NCBI GenBank assembly: GCA_030765065.1
Contig: CM060981.1
Span: 231,267,152-231,331,151 of the forward strand
Length of the DNA: 64,000 bases
Direction: 5' to 3'
From: Deroplatys truncata
Lineage: Eukaryota; Arthropoda; Insecta; Mantodea; Mantidae
Shown: positions 34,108 to 47,014 of the stretch, one piece after another
How the letters are laid out: every line of letters begins with the position of its first letter
Numbering within the stretch: position 1 is the first letter of the stretch
The notes under the pieces: model-generated
Database searches by the model: none
The model's input: only the letters and a program-made list of their open reading frames with translations
Told to the model about the DNA's origin: nothing
Made by a program: the position numbers and the translations under genes

Positions 34108-35086
34108 TATCTTTTGTGTCGCAGCACAAAACGGTAGGCATGTTGGGAGAGGCTGCATATTTTTGGAACGCATTATTGCTGTGCCCGTGTTAACAATACC
34201 ATCTGAGAAGGTAATTCTTCAAGTTGCTGCTGGGATGCAGATGATGGCGGTGATGAAGAAATACGCCTAAATAATAAAGTGCCCCCTATGTGCATGAGGC
34301 AAATTAAGCTCTAGAAATTACACAATTTTTATCATGGCAAATCATAAATGACAGTATTTGTGTGATTAGAGCATATTATCGCAGTTTGAATTTCAGGGGA
34401 TGTTTGGAGGCGCTCAAGGGGCGCTTTCACCAAATATCACGGCGGGAAGTACGCTCAATCAAGCGCCTCAGACCAAATGTTGGAGTTAGATTTACAGGGG
34501 TAAGGAGAGGGTGCCTATCAAGACTCAGGTAACTACAACACATATCACGAATAACGGGGGTAGCTCAGAGGGATCTCAAAGGGGGTGACTAATTCACAGG
34601 TAGCAGCAGATCTGCGCGTCTCAAACCACTCGGAGAGCGACTCACACGAGATGGAAGTCCCGGACTAAGGGAAGGTCTTTAAGAGTGCCTAGCATATAAA
34701 GCACATGACCAAGGGGAAGGTGTCAGTATAATCCTAAACGTTTACATAGTGACCCAACAAGAGCATACAAATATAGAGGCTCGATGCCGCCTACGGGGCA
34801 TGCTAATCTGAGACGAACTGGTGCTGCCCGATGCATGGTGTTGTCTTGCCTGACGCAGATTCGTGTAGTAGTCCTTCTGTAGTTTCCCCTCGTTCCAAAA
34901 GCCAGGGGGTTTTAATGGTGTACACCTGCTACCTCAGCAGTCCTTCACCTCCTGGGCGAACGTCCTAGCTCTGGTCAGCACAACGTTTCTGTGTTCAATG
35001 AAAACTGACGATGAGCCTAGCAACGACAGGTGCTTGGAGATACATTCGGCGTGTCAGCCTTTTTAACTTTTATGGTGCAGTAATTT
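34108..35086. other. Unassigned sequence
   Basis: No frame over 60 codons and no repeat match seen. G-rich stretches around 34550-34590 are unexplained. Confidence 0.35.
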
Positions 35087-35963
35087 TCAACGCTACTGAG
35101 CGCAACAACAATGCTACAAAATTAATAAAGTTAATCCATGCATCCTGGCAATATAATCAACTAGTGTGTGAAAACAATTAAAGTAAAGAAACACTGACTA
35201 TTTTTTTAAACAGTGTAAAGCACCAGTTCTCTTATTTCCTTTTTCTTTTTTGTTTTGTTTATTTATGAATAACAGTAGGTACTGATATGCATCTAGATCT
35301 CTAAATAGTAAAAAAAAAGAAAGTATTTTCTGTTTTTGTTTCATTTGTTGCTTTTTTGTATGAAATAATATGTGATTAGTTTGAATAATAATCTAGTAGA
35401 ATAGTTTCAGTTCCATAAGAAAATTAACTTTTACATTTTCTCATTTATACACGACTTTAGCCCTTTTCCTTTGAAACTGAAGTAGAAATTCTTATTTTCA
35501 ATTCGCATATCACAAAATCTCGCCATTTTTATATCAACCGCCAATAGTGAACAGGAAAATGGATGAAAATAGGCAGTGTCGGTGGCTGAGGTATTCTATT
35601 GGCGGTGCAAAAAAGAAAAGAAGGAAAACAAATGAAAACAAATTCCTCAAATATGTTTACCAACTTCGTGCAGTGGCTCGAACAATTGACAAGAATTGTA
35701 TATACCTTCATTTTAGACCTATGTGCCCAATATACCAGTCTTATACCAATACACATCTCCCCCAAAAAACATCCAAGGAAAACGAAAAAAGAGCACTGCT
35801 TTCCTCACAGCCACAAATTCATCTATTCTTTTGGTAAATTTCCAGTCTGAACTTACGATATCGGTTTTTGTTTGCTATTGCAAACTAGTTGATTATATTG
35901 TCAGATGCATGGATTTACTTTATTAATTTTGTGGCATACAAATATGCTGAAATTTACTGTTTT
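35087..35963. mobile_element. Candidate inverted-repeat element, unidentified
   Basis: 35111-35166 and 35882-35937 are inverted copies of one another (shared core AATATAATCAACTAGT and CCATGCATC). Weaker similarity extends outward to CAGTAATTTTCAACG and CAGTAAATTTCAGCA. The 715 bp between them hold only short frames of simple composition. No target duplication could be fixed, so the exact ends are uncertain. Confidence 0.5.
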
Positions 35964-35964
35964 A

Positions 35965-36865
35965 TCTGATTTTTTTTCTTTTAGAGTCCGTTGCTAAATG
36001 GAGATTTTACTAATTCACTTACTTTGTTCGTGTTTATAACTTGCACATATAACTGGATATTCACTTACATTCTACACACCGTTACACTGGTTTAGTTACC
36101 TGACTTCACAGTGAGACATAACGTCGTTGGACTGAACTGTTACTACACGAAGATGAACAGAAATACTTGAGTATTGTTTTGAAAACTGGCGCTCAACACA
36201 TCGTAAATACGTTAGTTTTTTTGTACTATGGTGGGTGAGATACCGTGTATTGAATCATTACCAATTACCCTGTTGCTGTGAAATGTACAAATATTGAAAT
36301 AATGCCTCTTAATTTCAAAACCTAATGGCATAATTATATTAAAAATCATATATTTGTATTTATAAGGATATTTTGGTAATTATTTCTGCATTCGATTTAA
36401 GCATTGATTTGCCTTTCCAAATGCATTAGCATTAACTTGCAGCAAGATGGTGACATTGTATTAAAGGAAGGTTGAGCGGGGAATATATTCTTCCATTGTT
36501 GTTAGATTCTATGTTTTACTGCGCTCTAGCGGGTGGAACATAAGCTCTGAGTCAGAGCAATGTTTGCCCCACTTCTCCCATAAGAATCATGTAGAAATGT
36601 ACACCCTAGCCTTATACACAGTGCTTATGAGCATAGACGGTGTCAACCTGGAATTGGCTCCAAGCTTCACAAAACTACCGGCAGAGCGCCCGCCTCTTCA
36701 AACGAGGAAACACATACTCGGAAACAATGTTTTATTCACAATTCCTATACACCTCTCTTTTTCTCTTTTTGACACAAGTGGTGCCATGGCACAACGGCAC
36801 TACTCCAGAAGCCGCCCTGGGAATAGACTTCCTAGATCCCCAGGAAAAGATTATAGGAATAAAAA
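35965..36865. other. Unassigned sequence
   Basis: Frames of about 120 codons at 36564-37008 run from this stretch into a HINE-like copy and are therefore not credible genes. No other signal recognised. Confidence 0.35.
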
Positions 36866-37732
36866 ATCTGATGTGCTGCACTCACATAACTTTCTCTACT
36901 CTTGTACAAACTATTTTTACAAACTATTTTCTCCATCTATTTCATGTTAATCGAGATAAACATTTGCAGAAACTTATTACTAATTTTCTTGTAGGGGGAA
37001 TATGCTAGGCTTTATGCGACAGTGAAATCTTTTAAGAGCTGGTTGCTATGTGGAGCATTCCATTCTCTTTGCATGTCCAGGACATAAAATAAAAACAAAG
37101 AAAGAAAGAAAAAAAACGAATAACGAATTCCCATTTGAGAAAACGTATAAGTATTGATAAATTCAAACAAATAACAAGGAATATCTCGAAAATGGTTCAT
37201 TCGACAAAAAAAGTATATGACATAAATTGTGTGTTTTAACGAGATCTACATTTTTGTGCAGTAAAATTTTGTCTATCTCTTGGGTTTACCAGTTATGCAA
37301 ATTTAATTCAGATTGAAAACGACTTTTGGAAACTTCCTAGAAAATTCAAGACATACATTTCATTTACCATGAAAATATTTTAAACATATATATTTTTATC
37401 AAAATCCTTAGAGCCATTTTTGAGAAAATCAAAGTTTTCGAAAAAACATTCCATGCAAAGGGTAGTCTGGGCTGGGGGGATTTTGTTGAAGATCTTCGTT
37501 TCGCATCTTTGAAAGATACTAAATCTAAATACCAAGTTTGGTATTTATCCAACTTTTCGTTTTTGAGTTATGCTGTTCAAAGACACATAGACACACACAT
37601 CTTTTTCTAAAAATGCTTTTTTGTTTAATTAAGGGGCCTCAAAAAAGTATTTCCGGAGAAATCTCGGTATCGAATTTTTGAGTGGAATGCAATACTTTCC
37701 CTACTTACTATGCGTAGCAGAGAAAGTAAAAA
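36866..37732 (-). mobile_element. HINE-like element, full length
   Basis: From AAAAAATCTGATGTGCTGCAC to GTAGCAGAGAAAGTAAAA, about 867 bp. Both ends are present; the hairpin loop carries substitutions (ATGTG-CTGCACT-CACAT) but the stem is intact. The CA array is very short in this copy (GACACATAGACACACAC). Confidence 0.9.
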
Positions 37733-37734
37733 GG

Positions 37735-38261
37735 AATGTAAAAAGATAACTATCAGTTATCACCATGCTTTAAACTATCGATTAAATTCGATTCTGATTG
37801 GTGAACTTAACCTAGGTTATCGTAAGACAGACAAGACACTTCAAAGCAGCTGCTAAGGCTCCAAATTAGTGTCTGGTTTTTTATGTCTTCAGTGAACATT
37901 CTGGAAAGTGTCAAGTTACCTTGTGATATTTTCATCCGGGAGTTTCTCCAAGTTTGTTTACGGATCAGGTTTCCGTGACTAATGAATATTAAAAAGGTTG
38001 CATCTCTGTAACTTCTTTTCTATTGTAACTCTATGAATATGGACATTTGCAAGAAAAATGAATGGTTATGCAATAGTTCGAGTCACTATTCCATAAGACC
38101 TATATTCACAAAGATGTTGAGAAATGTATGCAAATGCATATTTGTAACATGGACCATGGTGACATGTCTTAATGATTATATGCTTTGATGACGCATGATG
38201 GTACTTACATCCATAATTCTGTATAGCTTCGACATTAGTCGTATTTCCATTGTTCATACAT
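37735..38261. other. Unassigned sequence
   Basis: No recognised feature between two HINE-like copies. Confidence 0.3.
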
Positions 38262-39062
38262 TTTTACTTTGTCTACTATGTAGAGTAAGAGATTTCAACA
38301 GAAATGTGTTTTGAGGCCCCCTGAATCCAAATAAAGCATTTTGGAAACATGTCTGTGTTCTGTGTGTTTGTGAACAGCATAACTCAAAAACGAAATGTCG
38401 GGTAAGTACCAAACTTGGCATTTAGGTTCTATATCTTTCAGGGATGCGACACAAAGATTTTCAAGAAAATCCTCCACTCTCAACTACCCTTTACATGGAG
38501 CATTTTTCGAAAATTTTGATTTTAAAAACATTTTCTGAAATTTTTTTGATTAAAATACCATATATTAAAGACAACTACATGACAAATAAAATGTATATCT
38601 TGAATTTTCTGGGAATAGCTTTTGAAGTCCTTTTCATTCGGAAGGAATTTTGTATAATTTGTACAATGCTAAACGTTAAGCGATATACGAAAACGTACTA
38701 CATAAAAATGTAGATCTCTTTAAAACACACAATTTATTTCAAATAAGTTTTTTCGTGCCATTAGCCATTTCCGAGATTTCCGTTATTAATGGTTCGTAAG
38801 TCCTTTCAACATTTAGTTGTTTCTTGCGATTGCATGGAAACAGTATGGAATATTAAGGCTAGCATATAGCATCCAGTTCTTAAACATATGACTATCGCTG
38901 TTCTCTTTATACCCTAACGAAATGTATAACCTAATTATTTCTGCAAGGTTTATTTGGATAAAAATGTAGTATATAGAGAAATAAGTTTTATTAAGACTAG
39001 TTTATATACCCAGTAATAAAGATAGAGGGTAGAGAATGTCAGGCGAATGTATCACGTCATGT
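38262..39062 (+). mobile_element. HINE-like subfamily B copy
   Basis: It starts TTTTTACTTTGTCTACTATG and ends near GTATCACGTCATG. Subfamily B blocks (GTTATTAATGG, TTGTTTCTTGCGATTGCATGG) lie in the 3' half. The terminal palindrome is eroded (CTATGTAGAGTAAGAG). Confidence 0.8.
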
Positions 39063-39551
39063 ATTTTAATTTTCTGCAAGTAATATTGTTTTCCTGTCTT
39101 CTGCAATTCGTAAAATGTGTACCCTTTAATGCGTCTTAAAGTTCACATTAGTATTTAAGATAAGATTTAGCGTGACTAATCACACAGCAGGTCAATTTAT
39201 CTACGTAACCTGAAAGTCTAATAACAGTGACCAATATTCTATTACAAAGTACATGCATGAATTATGGACATATTTATTACAATTTATCAGAACATTTTTC
39301 ACACCTAGTTCTACCTCGCATTACGGTAGAAAATTAGCTCTCTCTTTATCTATTTGATTGATATAATTTTTATACATATATGTATAGTAAATTAATCAGA
39401 AGGAATGAAACAGAAACAATGATTCCACGTTTAACTGTACAACACTTAACGTAACGGGAACAAGATTATATTTCAGAATACAAAACCGAAGACACGCAAT
39501 ACAGAGAGTTTAAGATATAGCCGATTATAAATAATTTATAAGTAACTTATA

Positions 39552-40366
39552 CCTGCGTTCGTAGATCGGCCGGACCGTTTCGCGACGGCATTGGACTGGG
39601 TGAGGAGTGGCGCGCCTGCCGCCAGAGAGTAGCGCTTAACGTTCTTCACCGATGAAGCGTGGTTTTATCATCAAGGTCACATTCCTACTCAGAAATATCT
39701 GCTACCGAAAACCCCCATAATATTCATGAAGTTTCTCACCACGCTGCAAAAGTTGGAGCTTGGTGCGCAGTGACTGCGCGTAGAATTACCGGTTCCATAT
39801 TTTTCGACACAACAGTCGACTCTCACGTTTATGAAAATTCAATTATAAACTTTTTTCCCCGCAACTAACAAGAAAATAAAGATTATGTGGCTCGTTTCAG
39901 CAGGATTCAGCTACAGCGCTCACTGCTGCGAATTCTATGCATAAATTGTGAAGTGTGTATGGCGACAGAATAATTAGTCGAGGATTGCGGCCACCTCGTT
40001 CCCCTGGTTTATCTCCATGTGATTTTTATTTATGAGGAAAATTAAAGAATAAAGTGTACGCATCAAATCCGCACACGTTACAAGAATTGAAGAAAACATC
40101 ACGGGAGAAATACACACTATCAGTCAACATGAATGCGAGTAAACCAGAACTGTTTCCAGAGATATAGGGAATGTACCCTGCGTTGAAGTTCATCATTTTC
40201 AACATCTGTTGTGACGTAGGTAAGCCTAATGTAAGTTAGTACAGTAGTTAGTGTTCCGTACCCATGACTTGCCGGTCGTTTACGTGTAACTCTGGCGGAA
40301 GGCGCGCCAATCCTCACCCAGTCGAATGCCGCCGCGGAGCGGTCCGGCCCATCTACGAACGCACTG
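39552..40366 (+). mobile_element. Mariner-type element carrying catalytic-core remnants
   Basis: Inverted ends of about 70 bp (GCGTTCGTAGATCGGCCGGA at the left) are flanked by TA. The interior keeps the core: FTDEAWF (first Asp), ENPHNIHEV, KVGAWCAVTARRI, FFDTTV, QQDSATA (second Asp), then RSPGLSPCDFYL-stop-GKLK (third acidic residue, with Trp changed to a stop). A frameshift follows the first motif, and the N-terminal HTH is deleted. Confidence 0.85.
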
Positions 40367-40736
40367 TAGAAATCACATATAGGTAATAGAAAAAAAAAAT
40401 GAAGCTGCAATTTGAATAAAATGTTTTATTTTTGTTGCTAAGTTTTCCCTTGACTAGCCTCTGAATATTTGGGGTGATTTTTGTGCTGCGTTCAGATTTT
40501 CATCAAACAGGTTACTTTGCTGTCCGCGTTTTCTTAATTTGAAACCGGAGAAGAGTCTTCACACACACATATATAAGTTACACCGAACATGCACAAGATT
40601 TTAGCTGCGTTTTAGACGAGTAAATCGTAAATGAGTGAAAGGTTGGCATAAACCAACCAAATCCACCTTCTTATTAAACTTGTCTTGCAGTTCTCTCTCA
40701 CATTTTAAGTCAATAATTTCTAATTTTAAGTTTGCG

Positions 40737-41072
40737 GGTGGAGCTGTGGCCGAGTGTTAGACAGCTCGCCTCCCAACAAGGCAGCCCGGGTTTGATTCCA
40801 GAGGCCCTCATATGGAATTTGTGGTGGACGAAGCAGCGGATTTTCTTCGGGTGCTCCGGTTTCCCCCAAATTCATTTCTGCAATTGCTCCATCATCACTT
40901 TTCCTTTCATCAATTTCGCCTTCATTTCGTATTATCTTGTTTCTCACTTTCATACCTGGTTATGGCCCGATCCCTCGTTCCGTTTGTTTGCTCCTCGACA
41001 GGCCTTTGACCCTAGACACGGTTAGTCCTAGGGGTGTAAACCCTACACACTAGGAGATTAACCCGGCTAAGT
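40737..41072 (+). mobile_element. tRNA-headed SINE, 336 bp
   Basis: A-box region GTGGCCGAGTGTTAGAC and B box CGGGTTTGATTCC. The body ends with CTCGACAGGCCTTTGACCC and CCTACACACTAGGAG. Duplications AAGTTTGCG (40728-40736) and AAGTTTGTG (41073-41081) bound it. It differs from the 290- and 500-bp SINEs; its distal body resembles the copy at 42733. Confidence 0.85.
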
Positions 41073-41987
41073 AAGTTTGTGAGAACTGAATCAACATTTA
41101 CTTAGAATGGGCTAGGGAATATATCAAATTGTCTTTCTAGGCCTTTCAAGTCCTGGGATCGTATTTCAGATTCTTCCAGCAATGTAGTAAAAATTTCTGC
41201 ATATTCTTTAAAGTCATGCTGAACATCAATTTGAAGAGAGGTAAGCTTTGGAAAGTGGGAAGTATTGTTATTTGAAAGTTGCATTTTGAAGGTCTTTATT
41301 TTACCTCACATTTGAGTATAACCTGTCATTTCAATTGCAGAGATACATTCAGTACATTCAAATACAAGGCCAAGTCAATAAGCAACGCGAGATCACATAT
41401 CCAGGTTGAATCCTTGAAACCTCACTGCATTAGTAAGCTGTCCTCAGCTGAGATTCACCTATCGCTGTCGGTGAACGGTTCTTTGGCTCTGTTTACTGCT
41501 CAAAAGTAGCTTACCTGCTGGTGCTTGTTTTAAAGTGAAACCTGAGTTATGAGTTATATGAAATTTCACGCGGTTTCGTTCTGTGGAGGAAATAGGGTAG
41601 CAGTATTGTTAATAACTATGATAGTTAATGTTTTGTGAAATATTCTTAAAACTCGCATTTTCAAAGGTTCTTAGCATAAACTATCTTTAATTCGGTACAG
41701 ATTTCATCTAAATGTTAAATATGTGAACCAACGTGCTTTAAAAATCTGCACAAAAAGTTTCACTTCGGTATGTACACCTTGCCACCCAAAAGTCGGATTT
41801 TTAGGAGGTTCTCCATAAATTATGCTTACCTTTGTACCGATTTCAATTACATTTTAAATTGTTGATGAATGTTACTTATAAAATTTCAGCTAGCATATGT
41901 GTTAGATAGGCTTAAAATACATAACCGTTATATAAACTGCCGTTAGTGTTACTTAAATTTCAAATACAATATGTGCTCCTGTATATA

Positions 41988-42325
41988 CAGAGTAGACCGT
42001 TTAAGTTGAGACTGTACAATACCTTCAAAACTAAGCGTTGTAGACAGAAATGTCTTTAATATAAGTTGCTTGATATTATGGGGGGAAGTAAATGCCATTA
42101 GTCGTGATGTTGTGATGGTCATTTTAGGGTCAATTAAATTTGACTCTAATTGTAGGTTCCCATTAAAAAAATTAAATTTACAATATCATAACGTCCTCCA
42201 AATAAAACACGACTAATGGCATTTACTTTCACCCATAATATCAAGCAACTTTTATTTAAGACATTTCTTTCTAAACGCTTAGCTTTGAAGGTATTGTACA
42301 GTGTCAACTTAAATGGTCCATCCTG
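41988..42325. mobile_element. Foldback MITE, copy 1, 338 bp
   Basis: Left CAGAGTAGACCGTTTAAG and right TTAAATGGTCCATCCTG are inverted, and similarity continues almost to the centre (shared GTTGCTTGATATTATGGG and CTAATGGCATTTACTT). TA lies on both sides. It has no coding capacity and would fold as one long hairpin. A second copy is at 56611-56952. Confidence 0.9.
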
Positions 42326-42732
42326 TATATATGTATAGGTATATGTATATACACATACACTCATACTGTAAAATCTACACAACATATTGCAGTGGTTCTA
42401 TCCTTATTTTTGTACGATTTGAATCAAATTTGAAACATGTTCACAATTTTTTTACAACATTTCGTCTCCTCACACACAGACGCTTTTGAGATATTCCCGG
42501 AGTACGAACGATGGACGGACAGAGGGTCAAAGAAATGCTAGGAGGTGCGCAATAGTGATGCGATAAAAGATCCATGGAGGCGCGTGTGTTAGGACAAGCG
42601 TACTTCAAAATACTTAGGCTTAGAGGAAATTCTTCATTTCTAAAAGCCTTTACATAAAACCATTTCTATAATTTTTATTTTCTCAAAATCTTTTGATTAA
42701 AATATACTAAGTCTAAGGCTGCGAATAACTGT

Positions 42733-43045
42733 CACGCCGAGTTGGACCCGCGGTAGCGTTGCATTCGGGAGATCCCAAGTGCGACCAACTGACTGAAGGT
42801 TTACTCACGGTTTTCCTCAGTTACTAGGCGAATGCTGGGTTGGATAATTTGATCTGAGTGTTTTCCTATCATTTCCTTCATCATTACATTTCATTTTAAT
42901 TCTTCTTCACCACCATACTAGGCATTGGTCTGATCACACATCCTGCATATGCTATGCCCTAGGGTTTGCTTGCTTCTCGACAGCTACTGACCTAGCATTG
43001 GCTTGCAAGTCCTTGGGATTGGAACTCCTAAAGAGAGTAAGATAA
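42733..43045 (+). mobile_element. Decayed tRNA-headed SINE
   Basis: Head GCCGAGTTGGACCCGCGG, with the B box degraded (CCCAAGTGCGACC). The 5' body resembles the long SINE family (TTTTCCTCAGTTACTAGGCG), while the distal part (TGCTTCTCGACAGCTACTGACC) resembles the SINE at 40737, suggesting a shared or mosaic origin. Confidence 0.6.
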
Positions 43046-43049
43046 TCCG

Positions 43050-44082
43050 TTGAATAAGAAAACAAAACCCAGTTTAAGACAAATAAGCTTTTTCAGGAAT
43101 TGAAGATTTCTGGAGTACTCCCTGCTGATAGCTTAAACTTTTATAGATTTTAAAGCTAGTGCATCTTAAAACGGTATACATAATTTCTTTTCTTTTTTCT
43201 ATCTTTCCCAGCTCGTGATTGGAGTACTATTATATTAAAACTTCAATATTGCTACGGTCTACTGCCTATTATATCATTTGTTTTGCGTGATAGTAGGTAT
43301 TACCTAAATGAAACCATTTTCTAAAGAGGTATTAATTGTCGTGATTAAGACGAGCTGAAGAAAGAACTGGTATTTTGTTTGGTTTAAATGTTAGTTATGA
43401 AATGGTAATGTGTAATGAAAGTCATGTGGCTGTTGCGCATAAGATTTTTCATTTACTACATAGAGGTAGTATTTCTTGCCTTAAGCAATTATCATGATGA
43501 TAATATGTACATTAATGCAATAAAATAATAGCCCGCCTACCACTGATAAGTAATCTATGAAATTATATAAGCAAGATATATTATTGGAAATAAGGATGCA
43601 TATTTTTGTGCAACGTATTTACGTTTAGAAAAGTTTGGAGCTGTAACATGCTAGAATGGCAACAAGTTGTGTGAAGTCGACAGCCATAAAAGCAGACCAT
43701 AAGGAAAGTAACGATAGCGTTAACATTGGTGTGGGAGTACAATAGAGAAGATGCCTTGAGAAAATTCTTTAAGTCAACAGCAGAGAACGCTGCTAACGTA
43801 AGGATTTTGAATATAGTCACGTGTAAGTTAAAACCCAATAAGAGGCAGAAAAACAGCCAATGAGACTGAGATGATAGGAGATTTAAAAATTTAAGTTTAG
43901 GACGCCAGGAAGAGCGCACCCAAGCCAATTTAGTTCATACTGGTGAACTCTTATGGTGCAGACGTGTAATATCTTGCTAGTTAAAGTAGTAAATGAGAAT
44001 AATTAAGTTCCGCCGAAAATGTAGATAGGTTAATATAAACACTAAGGTGATTTTGTTAAAAAGAAGCGTCAATCTTATTATT
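43050..44082. other. Unassigned sequence
   Basis: A 115-codon minus-strand frame (43581-43928) reads as a hydrophobic, Leu/Phe/Cys-rich peptide without a family resemblance. No other evidence for a gene. Confidence 0.3.
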
Positions 44083-44172
44083 TGTATGTTACTAGAACTA
44101 AACTTTCTTTACCCGTACCACGCCCTGATAACAGTATTGCTCGACCTGCTAGGACTGATGCAGCCGAGACCT
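44083..44172 (+). repeat. Fragment of the 46-kb LTR-like repeat
   Basis: GTACCACGCCCTGATAAC and GGACTGATGCAGCCGAGAC match the distal end of the repeats at 46043 and 57527 (CACCACGCCCTG, CTGAAGCAGCCGAGG). Confidence 0.5.
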
Positions 44173-44885
44173 AATTACTAGAAGTATTGACGAATGAACG
44201 AACCCAATAGTAACATACATAAATATCAAAGATCCTGTAGCCCAATATAAATTAAAGCCAGTATGCACCCGCAATATTTATTATGAGTATTGTCAATATG
44301 AATCATGTAGCAGGGGATTTCAGATTGCGGAAGGTACAATGTATTGTACCAGATAATTAGTGCTTAGTTTCCGCAAAACATAATTTAATATGTGGTTTGT
44401 TTCAACGGTTATAGCAACTGCTTTCTACTGCATTTGGAATTTAGCACCTACCGGTTTCTTAATGAATTTATGATTAAGCAAAAAATATTTGCTGGTTCAA
44501 GTTTTAGTCACAGAGAAAGTTATTGGAAGAGCTTTCGGTTTCGGTTTAGTATTGACCGAGAAGGGAAAATGAGTAGGAATACTTACGAAATGACTTACTT
44601 AAGACGAGTATTTACTATAATCCCGAATGAATGAAGAATTATTTAAACAGGAGATGTTGGCTCGACGAAGTCATTTTGTGCAACCTTTTTAGCGACTGTG
44701 TTTATATAGCAGAACCTGGCGACATTTTGTGATAGGTTTGTGGGCTAAAGGTCGCTAAATGACATATATCGTATAAAGACGCTGAAAACTAAAGTAAGGG
44801 TTTAGCTTCACAGATCCTACAGCTGCGCCCTGTTGTAGTTCCGCAGTTATGACCTAAACTGCTTCACTCCCCTACTCATTAAAAA
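44173..44885. other. Unassigned sequence
   Basis: An 80-codon frame (44392-44634) is open but unrecognised. No repeats seen. Confidence 0.3.
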
Positions 44886-45738
44886 AAATGTTTGATGTGA
44901 TACATTCAATGACTTTCTCTACCCTCTATTGTTTATTAGCGAGTGTACAAACTATTCTTACTCAAGCTTATTTTTCTATCTACTACATTTTTATCCACAT
45001 AAAACTTTACAGAAATAGCTACATTACGCATTTGTTATAGATTCAAAGAGAACAGCAATAGTCAAATGGGCGCTATATGCTAGCCTTAAAATTTCATACT
45101 GTTTCCATGCAATCGCGAAAAACAACTGAATGTTGAAAGGACTTTAAAGAATGACCAGAATTGAAAATTTGAACATTTAATAACGGATATCTCAGAAATG
45201 GTTTATGCCACAAAAAACTTATTTGAAATAAATTATGTGATTTAAAGAGATCTACGTTTCTTGTGTAGTACGTTTTCGTCTATCGCTTAGCGTTTGCCAG
45301 TTACATAAATTTATACAAAATTCATTCCGAATGAAGAGGACTTCAAAGGCTAATCCCCAAAGATTAAGATGTACATTTTATTTTTTATGTAAATATCTTT
45401 AACAAGTGGTATTTTATTAAAAATCGTGTCGTAATTCTTTAGAAAATCAAAATTATCCAAAAGACGTTGCGGTGGGGATTTTCTTGAAAATCTTCGTGTT
45501 GCATCCTTGGAAGATACTGAACTTCAATATTTGGTACTTGTCCAACTTTTCGTTTTTGAGTTATGCTGTTCACAGGCACACAGACACTTAGATAAGCACA
45601 CGAATCCTCTTCTAAAAATGCTTTTCTTGGATTCTGGGGCCTCAAAACATGTATTTCCTGTGAAATCTTGGTAACGAATTTTTGGGTGGAATGCAACATA
45701 TTCTCTACCTACTATGTACGTGGTAGAGAAAGTAAAAA
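44886..45738 (-). mobile_element. HINE-like subfamily B copy, near full length
   Basis: From AAAAATGTTTGATGTG to GGTAGAGAAAGTAAAAA. Its terminal palindrome reads CTACCTACTATGTACGTGGTAG. The CA array is short (CACAGGCACACAGACAC). One base of the 3' hairpin stem is lost (ATGTGATACATTCAATG). Confidence 0.85.
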
Positions 45739-46042
45739 TCCCTCAGCTACCTTAGCGGCTTAGGCGCTTAAATAAGCAGCAACGACCCGCTTCAGTGTTG
45801 GCAGCAGCAGGACAGCACAAGCAACGTTCCCATGATACCTCGGGTGGGATGTATTTGATGAGTTTTGTGTTACTGCTTATAAGGGACAATTAGTGCCAAT
45901 AATTAACATAAATGTGTTAAAGTATATTATTTAAATAGTATATACAACGCATATATTCATCCCTTATATGTATTTATAGCTCTAAAGCAATAAAATAACC
46001 ACGTAGATGCATATGTGTCATGTGTATAGCGAGTCTGGTTTG

Positions 46043-46765
46043 TCACCATTGAGGCAGTATTTTTAACACTTAAATAATTTCAGTGTAATTATATAATATA
46101 TAAATTCAATAACAGCCCGCCTTGAAGCAATATGTGTATGTAATAATTTGTAAAATGTATGTAACAGTCATTGTATATGTTCATATTAATGTATGAATAT
46201 ATTACGTAATTTAATAATGTAGGAGCTGTGAGAATAATAGGTTAAAAGTTGCTAACAATGAGATAACCTTGAGAAAATAATGAGTTTGAGAGTTTGAATG
46301 TTACTTGTGATTCTTGGAAGCAATAATGTAATTTTAGTGACAGTTTATAAAAATAGACAATCAACAACCAGAAAAAGCTTTAGTTAAATGAAGGTATTTT
46401 ATTGGATTAGGAATAGCCAATCAGAGACTTGAAATACAGAAATTTACAAGTTTAGACGGTTGAAATCAATTCAGTTGATTGCAGACAGCGTTAGTAACCG
46501 GATGCGAGATGTGTCCTCGAGAGATTTAATACGTATTCGTGTGAGACGAAAAATAAGTTTACGTGTTAAAAAGCGCAAGTATTTAATTAAAGAATCCCAC
46601 AGCTCTCTATATCAGTGAAGTGTTACTTAAATCATATCAAGCATTAATAAAAGAAGTGAAGTAAAATTATAATCTGTGTAAGCCTACGTTCTTGTCGCAC
46701 CACAACCCTGGTAAGAGAAACGTGTCTCTAATAATAATACTGACGCAGCCGAGGCAAACATAAAT
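46043..46765 (+). mobile_element. LTR-like repeat, copy 1
   Basis: About 720 bp shared with 57527-58240: starts TGAGGCAGTATTTTTAACACTT, contains TTCAGTTG (an initiator-like TCAGTTG), GGATGCGAGATGTGTCCTC and AATAAAAGAAGTGAA, and ends with GCAGCCGAGGC. Promoter-like, polyadenylation-like and non-coding character suggests an LTR. No target duplication or internal region was identified, so the class is provisional. Confidence 0.5.
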
Positions 46766-47014
46766 ATATAATATTTAAAGAAACAGTAAAATTACAAAGT
46801 TAATATTTTTTTTAACTTGGAGCAACGGCCACCTAAAGTACATTTGGGGCGAAGGCTACCGGAAACTGTTTACTTTATGTGCGGTTGCAACTACTACAAG
46901 TTCGGCTCCCCAACAGTTGAAATGCGATACAACTCCTTCTAAAATACTCCTTTTTCACCATGTATGTAATAATAACCGAGCGTTCTTACCTAATTTTTAA
47001 ACCACAGCCACACA

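Larger units (their letters stand above)
39205..41515 (-). pseudogene. hAT-type remnant, copy 2, with two insertions
   Basis: This is the counterpart of 25905-27065: the same non-coding tract (39205-39550, 40370-40600), then minus-strand transposase pieces FTTLLEESEIRSQDLKG (41102-41284) and blocks equivalent to the IIDLECDRELKDTF region near 40650-40730. A mariner-type element (39552-40366) and a SINE (40737-41072) are inserted. Removing them restores colinearity with copy 1. Confidence 0.75.

Noticed and set aside
36640-37008. 122-codon frame
   Set aside because: Its second half lies inside a HINE-like copy, so it is not a conserved gene.
43581-43928. 115-codon minus-strand frame
   Set aside because: Hydrophobic, low-specificity sequence without family resemblance or gene context.
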